Source of the DNA: Byssochlamys sp. IMV 00236
Taxonomy: Eukaryota; Ascomycota; Eurotiomycetes; Eurotiales; Thermoascaceae
DNA length: 64,000 nucleotides
Direction of reading: 5' to 3'
Assembly (NCBI GenBank): GCA_001931875.2
Contig: MSJH02000804.1
Span: 124,001 to 188,000 of the forward strand
Position 1 is the stretch's first letter, and the number at the start of each line of letters is the position of its first letter. Made by a program: the position numbers and the translations under genes. Positions 14,301-24,676 of the stretch are shown one piece after another. The notes under the pieces were generated by a model that was not told the origin of the DNA, searched no databases, and was given only the letters and a program-made list of their open reading frames with translations.

Positions 14301-15281
14301 ACCCTCATTTCCCAGAGGATCAGCCCCATCTTCCAGAGCTACCCAACTTACAAGAAGAGACACAGACTCAAGAGACAAGCCAAGGGCAACAAGAAGAGAA
14401 TACGCTCATCGGAGATCAGACCGCCACTAGACAGCCGAAACTGGCCAGCGCTGACCAACTCGATAGATTTGCTCGTGGTCTACAACAATCCTATGAGCAA
14501 CTCGATGCCGAGTCTCATGATCAATTTGATGTTTTCATGATGCATGATATAACGCCTAATGCTTGGAGACCCGGGGAGCTAAAACAGGAGGAAAAGTATC
14601 CGACATCCGTTGGGGAAATTTGGGACTGGATAGGAAGGCTGCAACAGTTCGACCTCGAAAGGATGGAAGAGCAGTGGAAATACTTGGGCTACGTACCAGA
14701 AGAACACGCACTATGGAAAGAAACGACATTGGCACAGGCTCCGAATACAGTGTCTAAAAAGCGGAAAGTCTATTATGCAGATGATGATTTGAAGGCGAAT
14801 TCGCCGTATGATTTCCCGAGAAGCAAGTCCGAATTAGAAACTTCTTCCCGCGTGGACATGCTACCAACGATATCGAAAGAAAGTGAAGGTGAGTTTCAGA
14901 CACTCAAGAGAATCTATCCTAATCCAAATCACTATGGGGAACAGAGGGACTAACAGAAAAGCAGGTAATTCAAACCTAATTGATCCTGAAAAAGGCCATA
15001 TCACCAGCCCATCCCACAATACGTGCCTCGGAAAAAGAAAGAGGGACACAGTGCCAAGCTCACCTCTAGCTACTGAGAAGTCCTGTCTTGAGGGACATAC
15101 TTCATCAGCTCATAGCCAGACAGGCCGCATTTCTCCTCCTCTTCCACCGCAATCGGACCATCGAGAAATATTACTCGCAGAGCCCGCTGAAGTTACTTGT
15201 GACGATATGATGGGAGAGATCGAGATAGAGGACCTCGATCAGCTTTTCGAAGACCCTGAAGAATTCTTGAGCTTTCAATAA
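11375..15281 (+). CDS. Large protein with a diverged USP/UCH-like core and a Cys zinc-ribbon-like insert
   Basis: Exons 11375-14888 and 14965-15281, joined in frame across a 76-bp GT-AG intron; 1276 residues. The N-terminus is basic with a compact block at residues 20-110, then Ser/Asn-rich linker. The centre (about 430-740) resembles a ubiquitin-specific protease fold: 'NNSCAVDC' with Cys450 at the place of the Cys box, CxC (554, 556) and CxxC (600, 603) pairs spaced like the USP finger zinc ribbon, then 'YHFRVYWTD' with His680 and 'IRMYDGME' with Asp702 in the order of the His box and third catalytic residue. Residues 800-1120 are Gln/Glu/Pro-rich disorder; KKRKV-type and GKRKRD basic motifs suggest nuclear entry. 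No standard USP block is intact, so this is either a remote deubiquitinase or a catalytically different relative. Function unknown. Confidence 0.8.
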
Positions 15282-15658
15282 TTTTCCCTGTTTACAATTG
15301 GCCATATAATTCCGTGATTCATGGTCGTTTGCTTGGTTTAATTTCTTCAGTCTAGACTAGATACAGCGTGGTCTGGATGAGGGCATAAACTGTACATTCC
15401 CAACAAACATATTTGCATAGCCTGAAATGTGAATCCCACAATAGAATATGATTGATGTTTTCATCCGGCTAAGGTACAATTTCATAGTTTACATAGTAAC
15501 ACCAAACGCCCGCGAGATCTTTCCAAGAAAAGTGAACAAAAAGAGTTGGCGATGATTTGACTTCCATGATCCTGGATAGCAAGTGAGTATTCGAGATTGT
15601 TTCCGGTAAGGGAAGTCGCTAAGGAGGTCAAATGGTCCAGTTGGCTTGATAAACCACT
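15282..15658. other. Intergenic, 3' ends facing
   Basis: 377 bp between two convergent genes; nothing recognised. Confidence 0.5.
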
Positions 15659-16708
15659 TCACTGGCAGAAGAGGCGCTGGTGGAAACTTATTTGCCCTTC
15701 ACGTTCGTGACCAGGCTGCGCGACCGCGTCGTCATTCTCGTCTTCTCCATCATCCTGATCATCATCCTCATCCAAACCTTCGCTCTGATATTCTTCGTTC
15801 TGCTCCTCTTCATCGTCTCTCCCCATACACTCGAATGCAAGGTGATGCCTCATGGCCGCTTCAAGTCTGCGACGACTGCGACGACGCGCGTGGTCGACCT
15901 CATCATGATCATCATCTTCATCGCAATCTTCGCTCTCATCTTCTTCATCCTCCTCCTCTTCCTCTTCTTCCCACATCCATCTTTGAAGCGTTGATATTAC
16001 ACCCACGAGGCCCTTGAAACAACGGTGCTGCATACGCATACTCAACGTGGCCAATTCATTCATTTTGTTCTGCCAGTGTCCATCTCCATCATCCCAGAGG
16101 CATATCTCTTTCTGTTCCTCATAGGTCATAGCGTCCACTATCTTGGTCATTGTGTCTATCAAGGAAGTATCCCACCGAGAGCGCTTCTGTATCTCGTGGG
16201 CAAGCGGGTTTGAGCTAGTGAGAACGGTCTCTCCGATCTTGCGGAGGCTTTCGAGACCGTTTATTTTGGTTCCAAACGACGCACTTGGATCCGCTGCATA
16301 ATCGCAAATATCGTTGATATCAGTGATGATTGCATCTTCCACATAGCCTGCTGATTCTAATTGGCGCGACGCGCTTTCCTTGCTCCAGGTGACGTTCAGC
16401 AGCTTCCAAACGTCGTCGGTCTGCCATTTAAAACCCCAAACATCAGTACTGACCGCCCGTGTGTTCAGGGCTCTGAGAACAGCGCGAATGGACATCAGAA
16501 CGTCCGGGTGTGCCGTTGCTGCTAGGTTCAAGAGGTCGCGGCAGTCATTGTCGTCGAGGTCAGCTATCAAGTTGTCGATCTCTTTGCGCCTTGGGCGTTT
16601 TGCAATTCTACGCCTTGGGCGCTTTGCAATTCTAGAGCGACTGCCAGTGAAGTTATCGTCGTCATCATCAGTGTCGACTCTTGGGCGTTTCGCAGGTCGA
16701 GAACTCAT
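15659..16708 (-). CDS. Basic-headed, acidic-tailed protein of a fungal multi-copy family (function unknown)
   Basis: Single exon, 349 residues. The N-terminus has three copies of the basic motif AKRPR, the last two in a tandem duplication (RIAKRPRR twice), consistent with a nuclear localisation signal. Residues 40-240 are predicted helical from hydrophobic spacing: 'IDNLIADLDDNDCRDLLNLA' opens this part, and 'ASFGTKINGLESLRKIGETV' is a block I associate with a family found in several copies in Aspergillus and Penicillium. The C-terminal 100 residues are two very acidic runs (poly-Glu/Asp) split by an Arg-rich patch. The opening helices faintly recall the Cut8/Sts1 proteasome tether, but that is only a hint. 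It could bind histones, nucleic acid or proteasomes; none is shown. Confidence 0.75.
   Translation of the reverse strand: MSSRPAKRPRVDTDDDDDNFTGSRSRIAKRPRRRIAKRPRRKEIDNLIADLDDNDCRDLLNLAATAHPDVLMSIRAVLRALNTRAVSTDVWGFKWQTDDVWKLLNVTWSKESASRQLESAGYVEDAIITDINDICDYAADPSASFGTKINGLESLRKIGETVLTSSNPLAHEIQKRSRWDTSLIDTMTKIVDAMTYEEQKEICLWDDGDGHWQNKMNELATLSMRMQHRCFKGLVGVISTLQRWMWEEEEEEEDEEDESEDCDEDDDHDEVDHARRRSRRRLEAAMRHHLAFECMGRDDEEEQNEEYQSEGLDEDDDQDDGEDENDDAVAQPGHEREGQISFHQRLFCQ
16587..16634 (-). repeat. Two tandem 24-bp units coding RIAKRPRR
   Basis: Units at 16587-16610 and 16611-16634 differ at one base (T/C). They duplicate a basic, NLS-like octapeptide inside the acidic-tailed protein; a third, partial relative lies at about 16679-16697. 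A recent in-frame slippage or unequal exchange would explain the near identity. Confidence 0.85.
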
Positions 16709-17563
16709 ATTGCGTGGTGAGTCGCTGAGTGGTTTCCCAGAGTGTTATGTTGCAGATATGGACAAGAGGAGCGATCTTCAAAGAGGAACAAAAAGATTCA
16801 GAGATATTTCGAATTCACTATCGAGACACAATCCAGAGTATTCCGGCTGTCAGAGTAATGGAGTGGTTCCTTGATGGTGCGTTGAGCGGGTTGGTTCTTC
16901 GTTAAAAAGATCTCCGGCAAACGCGTTTGTTTCGAGAAAAGGGGAGCGAACGCGACACGGCCCGCGTCTTTACGTGTTCTTGGACAAATATGCATTTTCT
17001 TTTACGTGCAATTGCAAGTCTATGTATTAACTACTGGTAGGAACTCGTCGGAATCAATTGATACCAAAGGCGTGAGGTGGTATAACTATGCTGGTGTTTA
17101 CAGAAGACATGCTTAGGATCTTCTTCGCTCTGGTTGGTCTCGCCGAGGGGTGGCTGCGGGTCTCCCGCTTTCCCCGCATTCTGCTCTCCGCATTTCAAGA
17201 CTGGGCGTCTTATTTATATCGCCCCCTTATGCTCTCGAACCCCTTCGGTTTGTTTTTGTCTTCTTTTCCGGGGTCCTTTGTCATCATACAGTTCTTGACT
17301 TTGACTGTTTTTGTTGAGAATCATGTCTTGAATCGGCTACGGAGGATGGATTCTCGATTCAGTCGGTGATTTGAACACGAAAGATCTTTGATCGATACGA
17401 CTCTTTTATACCGGTGTTGTTGAAGATGACATGGGCCATGATGAGAATGACTGACATGAAGCTCATAAGAAGCTAGTTCACATACATATTGTCCTATCCA
17501 AAGGTATCCTGCTGTCTATTATATCCACATATGCGAAGGTGAAAAACAAAGAAAAAGAAACAT
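16709..17563. other. Intergenic region
   Basis: 855 bp: presumed promoter of the acidic-tailed protein gene on the low side and 3' flank of the peroxidase gene on the high side. The 93-codon frame at 17088-17369 has some hydrophobic character but no family features; I do not call it. Confidence 0.4.
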
Positions 17564-18579
17564 CTAAAGCTTGGCACGCCGGGCAATTCGCTGCTTCTTG
17601 TCGTCGGCCATGGGTCCCCCGGGCAGGTCGCTCTTCTTGGGCGCCGAGATATAACCACCCAGCTTGTTGTCGGTGTTGGTGATGTTGCCCTTCTCGTCTC
17701 TCCTTATGCCAAGCTCGAGGAGCTTACCATATGCCTTTGCGAAGTGGTCAAAGAACAAGTCCTTGTCCTCAGCATACTTGCGCACCCAGGGCTCGAAACC
17801 AGGATCGGAGACCAGCGCCATGTCGGTGGGCAGCATCATCAACGGCTCATCCTGCTCGTCTTCAGGGAGATCTTCATCGACATAGATGAACTGCTTGAAG
17901 CCGTTGTCTAACGTCGTGAGCTTCCACTCCAGGTTTAGCAGCAGCTTGAAGTACTGGTTCGAGAAGCGGGTCGGGTTGTTGACCCAAGGACCGTTGAAGC
18001 CACTGCGGTCCTTGTGTGTGCGGCCCAGGTTGTGAGCGCCTGAGAGCGCAACGATCTCCTGGTCGTTGAAGCCCATCCGATAGAAGATGTGTCGAATGTG
18101 GTCTGCTCCCTGGGCGCCATCTGGCAGACGGCCGCGGGGCGGCAGCTTGGAGTCATCGACATAGTCCGTTCGGCCGGGCTTCCAGTCCACGTCGGGTCCT
18201 CCCATCTCCTTGAGTGCGGTGACGCCCGCCAGCGTCCACAGGTCCGAGTATGTGATCCAAGGGTGCCGTGCCTTCACGGGTTCAAGGAATGCACGTGCGT
18301 GCTCGAGACCTGCATTGGCAGGGTCACCTCCCTCCTGCTCGTAACGCATGCCCGCACCGTTCGAGCCGCCAGTATCAGTCTCCTGATCATAGGTACCAGC
18401 GGAGTGCCTACAGTTGAGAGCACGTTAGCTACTTTTCGCGCAAAAAGACTGCTGCGGAATTCGACTTACCATGCGAGACGCACAAAGATAGGACCAGTGC
18501 TGCCGTCATCATAGTCGGGCTTCTTCAGCTGGGCGATGATGTCCTTGCGGACAGCATCATAATCCCCGGGTTTGCTCAT
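17564..18579 (-). CDS. Class I heme peroxidase, cytochrome c peroxidase-like
   Basis: Exons 18470-18579 and 17564-18407, 317 residues; the intron splits the Trp37 codon. The distal heme side is VRLAWHSAG with Arg34, Trp37 and His38; the proximal ligand is His162 in [11 protein letters not shown]; Trp178 in FNGPW matches Trp191 of yeast CCP, the residue that holds the radical used with cytochrome c. '[12 protein letters not shown]' and '[16 protein letters not shown]' are typical C-terminal blocks. The start at 18579 ([14 protein letters not shown]) matches what I know of the short, leaderless fungal 'putative heme-binding peroxidase'. An upstream in-frame ATG at 18657 would add 26 residues rich in Arg/Lys/Ala, like a mitochondrial presequence. 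The enzyme reduces H2O2; whether with cytochrome c or another donor is not shown. Confidence 0.92.
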
Positions 18580-19670
18580 CTCGGCCGATAAGTCTGGGGT
18601 AACGACCGCGAATCTGTGGGAAACAGCGCGCTCTGCGATCTTGACTCTCGCTCCCAACTACGGAACGCGACAAGTGTCAGATATATATGGATCTGAGAAG
18701 AGTGTCCAGAAGCAAGAAGTGAGATTGTTGCTGGAACGAAGAAAGCAGCGTCCTGGGGAGTGAGAGAGGCAATAATTAACTGCCTTGGGATTCCTTCAGC
18801 AACGGATCCACCAGCGCGATCCACTCAGTTCCCTATCGCACAGTACCGAGGTCCATCCCTCCGTCGCCGACACCAACAAAATCTGGAGGCGACCAGACAC
18901 GCCAGAGGGAGAACGACTCCAGGCGATAATTTATTCTCTCCTATTTTAATCTGTCTATGCTGGAACCGTATGGCATTGCGGTCGGTCGTGTGAGATGTTG
19001 AATCACAGCAACTTTTGCGTTGAAATCACGTGACTGATAAGAGAATCTCTAACTATTCAATAATACTGCGCATCTTTGCCACCTCGAGATGCGCGCCTGC
19101 TCCATACCATACAATAGATACCTGTACCAAGTACGATTACAAGTGTCGCGGGAAGTTTTCTAACATCCTAAACTTGTCACGACCAGCTCCTCGGATATCC
19201 AATTCCAACGCGGTCTCATGTGCTTTTGCTCTCCCTCGGGCTGCTGCGTCGGTCTTGGCGCTTCCTCAAACCAAACCGGTTTGTCCCGCGTCGCCAACGG
19301 CCTTTGCTGGACTTGTCGGAATCTCGTCTGCTTTCCAGTCAGTCTGCGTGAACGCTTATTATCTGATCCTCCGTCTTTTTTCACGTGTCAATCGCGATTC
19401 TGGAGCCATTGTCTACATTCATCACTGCACTATCAATTAGCAGCCAGCCCAGCTGTCTAGTTGCGTAATCATGGAGTTGGAAAAGAAATTATTAGTTATT
19501 CTATCGCGCACGTCTTTATTGGCCAGTTCTCTCACCGACTATCACAAGCATTGAAATTGGACGCAATTGCAGCGAGGTGGGCGTCCGCAGCAGAATCAAA
19601 GATAGGCATGCGGAGTATGGTATATGAGACGGGGTTTGCCACGACATTCGAGAACGGAACCCTGACCGGT
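18580..19670. other. Intergenic region
   Basis: About 1.1 kb: upstream of the peroxidase gene and 3' of the coiled-coil gene. Only short unconvincing frames. Confidence 0.4.
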
Positions 19671-20204
19671 TCAAACATGTCCTGGCGGGATCTGCTCTTC
19701 CTCGCCACTCAGCCTCTGTACACTCTCCTGGTTCCTGGCCCTGTTCTGTTCTGCCGCCTTCAACAGAGCATACTTCTCCCCCACAAACTCTAGCTCTCTC
19801 CTCGTCTCTTCAAGCTCCTTGCTCGCACCATGCACTCTTGTTTTCCAGTCCTCGACTACCGCGTCCGCCTTCTTGGTCAAACCCATAAGCTCACGTTTCA
19901 TCCACTTCCGCTCCCTCCTCAACCGTCGTTCAACTCTCTTGTACCGCGCCAGTTTCCGCTCGAGCGCTTCCCGATGCGCAACTTCCGTGTCTTTGATGGT
20001 CCCAATGACATCGTTGATAGGGCCCGTGTGGATTGCGCTGAGATTTCCGGCCTCCGCTTGCTTGGCGATGTAGATGAACGTTGCGGAGATGTCGGTAGCA
20101 ATGGATTTGATCAGCGATGTTTTGGAGCGCGAGGAGAGTGTATCGATGTGTGTGAGACGCATGGCACACGAACCGGGACGGAAGAGGTCAGCATCTAGAG
20201 CCAT
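19671..20204 (-). CDS. Coiled-coil protein, function unknown
   Basis: Single exon, 177 residues. Residues 1-70 are mixed and end with short hydrophobic helices ('ISATFIYIAKQAEAGN'). From about 73 to 165 the chain is strongly charged with heptad-like spacing and no proline, so a long coiled coil is likely ('REALERKLARYKRVERRLRR'). The central part is very basic, the end acidic. A plus-strand frame of similar length overlaps it, but the coiled-coil composition argues for the minus strand. Not recognised as any named family. Confidence 0.6.
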   Translation of the reverse strand: MALDADLFRPGSCAMRLTHIDTLSSRSKTSLIKSIATDISATFIYIAKQAEAGNLSAIHTGPINDVIGTIKDTEVAHREALERKLARYKRVERRLRRERKWMKRELMGLTKKADAVVEDWKTRVHGASKELEETRRELEFVGEKYALLKAAEQNRARNQESVQRLSGEEEQIPPGHV

Positions 20205-21199
20205 GGCTGGTGACTTTGATTTTTATTGACGAAGAGCAGCGGTGAAAATGGCAAGGTCGTCCCAGAGGTAGGTAGACGTAAGAAGTTTAGCACTATCCAA
20301 AAGGTAAGACGTACAGATGTAGGCTGCTCTCATATAATATATCTACAGGGCATAAAAGATGCTCTGTACTGATCTTCGTAAGCCACATGTCTCATGATAC
20401 CGTGCAGAAACGATAACAAAGGGAGATAGCCAAGGAATATGATATTCTAATAAAGCAGCATAGAGACGATATTCATTCATATCAGCAGTTTGCTGTCTAT
20501 ATTCATTGTTATCGTTATTTGATGCCTTCATTTCTGGTGATATATCCATCCGCTGTCTTGCCGGCACACCAGAAAGAGCCAGATACCACGTTCTAGTTAT
20601 ATCTGATTCCTCTCTTTAATCTCTAATAATACCACGGATAAAGTGAGATCTGTCTAAACTGACTTCCGGTCTTATTGCAGGGTTGATGATCTCCTAGTGG
20701 TAAGACACTTGACTCTGCTGTGGCCGATGAGACGGTCGGTACCTAGTTTGCCGTACCAGAGAAGTAAATCTCAGCGCAGGAAGAATAGCATGTTATACTC
20801 TATTTATTGGAATTGGTACAATTCTTAACTTCTGTACTGATTCAGAATAAGAGCCGGGTATGGTCGCATTTTCCGAATCCATGGTTCGTACAAAGTCAAG
20901 CTTCATCATTGATCTTCAGAAAATGCTCTGTGAAAGACCGATTCAACACTTCCGCATCATCGGACCAATTATTATCATACCTGTTGATCTCCATCAGTCG
21001 CCTCATCAGCCCTACAAACGCATTAATCTCCAACACTGCATTTACCCCGGGGCCCGATCTCCTCTATCGGGTAACCTTAACGGCGCAAGCTTACTTAAGT
21101 GGGGAACATTAACATCGCTCCATCTACAGCAAACATCCCATGCCATACCTTATATATGTCATACTCCTTTCCCATCCATAGAGTATTATCTTCATAGAA
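20205..21199. other. Divergent intergenic region
   Basis: About 1 kb between the coiled-coil gene (minus) and the NAD(P)-binding protein gene (plus). A TATA-like run (CCTTATATATGTC) lies at about 21149-21161, 40-50 bp before the plus-strand start codon. No other gene seen. Confidence 0.45.
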
Positions 21200-22218
21200 A
21201 TGCCACCGAAGACTGTTCTCCTCATTGGAGGCCATGGCCGCACCGCTCAACTCCTCACGCCTCTCCTCTTAGCACGCTCATGGAACGTGACCAGTCTCAT
21301 TCGCACGGAAGCTCAACGCGATGCTATTCTGCAATTAGGGAAAGGCCAGCCAGGAAAGATTGATGTCCTGATTACGGATCTCGAAACGGTGAAAACGGAA
21401 GATGATGCGAGGGTGATTATAGACAAGGCGAGACCGGATTATGTCGTTTGGGCTGCTGGTATGTGTTTCCTGTATAGGTACCTATACAGTACTTTTTCTC
21501 TGCATGTCGATCCATCTTATATGTATTCATGCGTTTGAAATGAATTCTTGGGCATCTTCAACTTTATCTGCTGTCTTTGAGGTTCTTTTTCTATAAACTT
21601 GTCCATTTCCCCACCAACCAACCATCCATACTACATCCACACTCTGACCTCAACACAGGCGCCTCAGGCAAATCCGACCCCAAAACCATCTACGCCGTCG
21701 ACCGCGATGCCGCCAAATCCCTCTTCCGCGCCTCCGTCTCAACACCCACCATCACAAAAGTCCTCTCCATCTCGCACCTCGGAAGCCGCAAAGCCCATCC
21801 ACCATGGTGGAGCGAAGAAGAATGGAAATACATCCAATACGCAAACAGCCTGCATTACGACACGTACCTCGCAAAGAGCGAAGCAGATGAACTATTCACT
21901 GCTCTCGCGAGACGACGCGTGGTGGAAGCTGGCGATGAGGCATTTCAGGGCATTCTGCTGAGACCTGGGAGATTAGCTGATGGGGAAGCTGAGGGGAAGG
22001 TGGATTTAGGTCAGTGTCGTCCTGGGAGGCCGGTCACGAGGGCTGATGTCGCTATGGTGGCGGATGGGTTGCTTGCGAGGGAGGATACGTGGGGATGGGT
22101 GGATATAGCGGGGGGAGATGAGGGTATTGGTCATGCGGTGGAGAGGGTAGGGACGAGTAGGCCCCGTGTTGATGCGATTGAGGGTGAGGATTTGGAGAGG
22201 ATTTATTCATTGAAGTAG
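21200..22218 (+). CDS. NAD(P)-binding Rossmann protein, atypical SDR/NmrA-like
   Basis: Exons 21200-21458 and 21659-22218 with a 200-bp intron, long for this window; 272 residues. The N-terminus 'KTVLLIGGHGRTAQLL' has the GxxGxxG dinucleotide-binding loop of atypical short-chain dehydrogenases, followed by 'VTSLIRTEAQRDAI' at the second strand and 'DYVVWAAGASGK' at the fourth. 'VLSISHLGSRKAHPPWW' and 'YDTYLAKSEADELF' carry the Tyr-x-x-x-Lys arrangement (YLAKSEADE region). Related fungal and yeast proteins (YMR090W type) are uncharacterised and may sense the NADP(H) state rather than catalyse. No cluster context. Confidence 0.87.
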
Positions 22219-22783
22219 GAAGTTTGCGGTGCGCGTCGTAAATAGATTTTCAGAACTTGAGGGCATGTTATAGGGTCTAGGAACTAGGATATTGATACCT
22301 ATGTACTGGTTCTATGGAGAATGTTAACTAACGCTACTTTCGATATCAATAACCCATACCGTAAAACTGTCCTGTAAGAGCGGTCCTACCTAAATAGCAG
22401 ATAATGGAGCGCCATCAGCGCCTTCGAATGCTCTAGTTTGTATATCCTCCTATATATAATCAGGGTATCACCTTAGAGTAATTGATCGTATTTAAAGAGA
22501 TAGATAATTCCAGTTCCTGCTATTTTATGGAATCTTCGGAGATATCCACGGGTGGGGTACGTACTAAATCCGGATCCACCCAGATTTCAAGATCTAGCAG
22601 CTTAGTCATCTGCTGTCCCTCCAGTTTGCACTGTTTGTTCTTCAATGACGGATTTCTCAGCGGGGCCCGATTTCAAAAAAAAGATGATATTAGAAATAAA
22701 GTATAAGTATCTTGATCACTCTTATCTTGTTAATTCGCCTGTTCGTTGAGAGGCTGTTTTGGTTCTCTTCCATACCGTTCACC
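22219..22783 (+). promoter_or_regulatory. Intergenic region with TATA-like run before cns1
   Basis: 565 bp. A CCTATATATAAT sequence lies at about 22449-22460, some 330 bp before the cns1 start codon. No gene recognised. Confidence 0.35.
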
Positions 22784-24239
22784 ATGGGCCAAATCGAGGA
22801 ACTCCCCGACGACTTCGACGAGTCGCTCGATCTCAATAAACCTCCGATCGAACCTATCGCCCCGACGCTGCCACCCAGTGGTCTAGCAGCGATTACTGGT
22901 GTTTCCAATGAAGTTCCCTTCCCTATCAATGAGGATAGATTGAAAGATGTACACAATGATCCGTCGGCGCCGCGGATGCCCCCGGCAATGGAGTCTGTCA
23001 AGTCGCATACTGCAGATGAAATCTTGGAGATGATGAACAAGACGCCGTTGTTCATGACGGATCTGGAAAATGCGGGTGATGAGGGTGCGTATATTGCTGT
23101 CTTATCTTATCTGCACTCTCTGACAGTGGGGTACATGATCCCTCGCTGAGGAGCCTGAGGAGTACATGGCTAATGTAAATGAAACCTGCAGAGGGAAATA
23201 ATGTCATGCTCGACGCTATACGCGCTATCCAAAACGAAGGTACCCGTGGTGAAGTTGCGCAGAATTTCCGAGAGCAAGGAAACGAATCTGCGAAGGCCAA
23301 GAATTGGAGGGACGCGAAGGAATTTTATGATAAAGCTATTGCCGTCTTGGTCGTCAAGGAAGACAGGTGGGAAAAGCCAGAGGATCCGGAGGCGGAGAAG
23401 AAGTTATTGCGGGAAGTGGAAGAGGCATGCTATGCCAATCGGGCTTTGTGCAACTTGGAACTGAGTATGTGGATGTCCTTAATGCTGCTGTCTTTTTGAC
23501 AGCTCGCTGATAACGACCTGCAGGAAACTATCGATCTACGACACTGGACTGTGCCTCTGCACTGAAGGTCAACCCCAAGAACATCAAAGCCTACTACCGG
23601 TCATCCGCGGCATTGCTTGCCTTGGATAAGATTGAAGAGGCTGAAGATGCCTGCTCGCGTGGTCTGCAGCTCGACCCGAACAACAAATCACTGCAGCAAG
23701 TGGCGTCCAAGATCGCTGCTCGCAAGACTGTCGTGGAGCGCATTGCGGCAAAGAAGAAGGAGGAAGAAGAACGAGCTCGCAAGGAGAAACTGATCCTCAA
23801 TACGGCATTGCGTGCCAGACAGATCAGGACAAGAATGACCAACCAGCCCCCCGATATGGAAGACGCCAAGATCAAGATGGTTCCTGATCCACTTTCTCCT
23901 GAAAGCACGCTTGTTTTCCCAACTGTGTTCCTCTACCCAGTACACGCGCAGTCGGATTTCATCAAAGCCTTCTCAGAGATGGAGACTATTGCCGATCACC
24001 TTAGCTATATCTTCCCACTGCCATGGGATACCAAGCAGGAGTACACGCTTAATAACGTCGAGTGCTACATGGAGACTACCACAGGTGGTCTCATCAAGGC
24101 TGGGAAGAAGCTCCCGCTGCTGAAGATCCTTGCTGGAGGCAAGGTTGAAGTTGTCGATGAACTCGTTCGCATCAACGTCGTGCCGACAAGCCACGTTCCC
24201 AAATGGATTGAAGAAATGAAGGCCAGGAAGGCAAGCTGA
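22784..24239 (+). CDS. cns1: Hsp90 cochaperone Cns1/TTC4-like TPR protein
   Basis: Exons 22784-23084, 23192-23464 and 23524-24239; 429 residues. The start was set at 22784 (ACCATGGGC, a strong context), leaving out an unlikely hydrophobic upstream extension. The N-terminus is acidic and Pro-rich; 'GEVAQNFREQGNESAKAKNW' opens the TPR domain, with 'ANRALCNLELRNYRSTTLDC' and 'NPKNIKAYYRSSAALLAL' as TPR repeats 2 and 3 whose basic residues clamp the EEVD tail of Hsp90. A charged helix (KKKEEEERARKEK) links to the C-terminal wheel domain. Cns1 is essential in yeast, binds Hsp90 and elongation factor 2, and acts in the cytosol. All joins keep conserved sequence unbroken. Confidence 0.93.
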
Positions 24240-24676
24240 GTTATCGGCGATCATAGTTGACTTGCCGCCAATAAGCTTGTTCGGAAAGGGCAAGCCTTGT
24301 CCAAATCTCCTCGCGACGGTGATCGATCTTCTTTTTACACAGGCCGTCACCACCAGCTTGTACAGCGTAACAGCCGAGGTCTTCCCTCAATGAGGATGAT
24401 AGACCACTCTGAGTTGGAGAACCCATATTCAGATGATGGTTGCCGGTGCTTGGCAGGCATACCAGAGGAGTTCGCATGGACATTAGCGCAGGAGTAAAAA
24501 AAGTGCAGAACAGGACGGAGCCTAGTCTCTAAAGTTTGATACCCTTTTCATGATAAAATATATACCAGTGATTCCCATGAATAATGTACATGACTATAGG
24601 CAATTAGTCATTTTTGAGTCCACGACATAGATCACTATATATCGATCATACCTATATATTTGGAAATGGTATCGCA
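24240..24676. other. Intergenic, 3' ends facing
   Basis: 437 bp between convergent genes; nothing recognised. Confidence 0.5.

Noticed and set aside
13818..14757. Several plus-strand frames of 60-176 codons
   Set aside because: They are out-of-frame shadows within the USP-like gene.
15646..16017. Plus-strand His/Pro-rich and Ile/Phe-rich frames
   Set aside because: They are the reverse side of the acidic repeats of the minus-strand gene.
19461..19793. 110-codon plus-strand frame
   Set aside because: It overlaps the coiled-coil gene, which has far better coding character.
20683..20760. tRNA-like stretch with CCTAGTGGTAAGA
   Set aside because: No TTCRA loop, and the arms do not pair into a cloverleaf.
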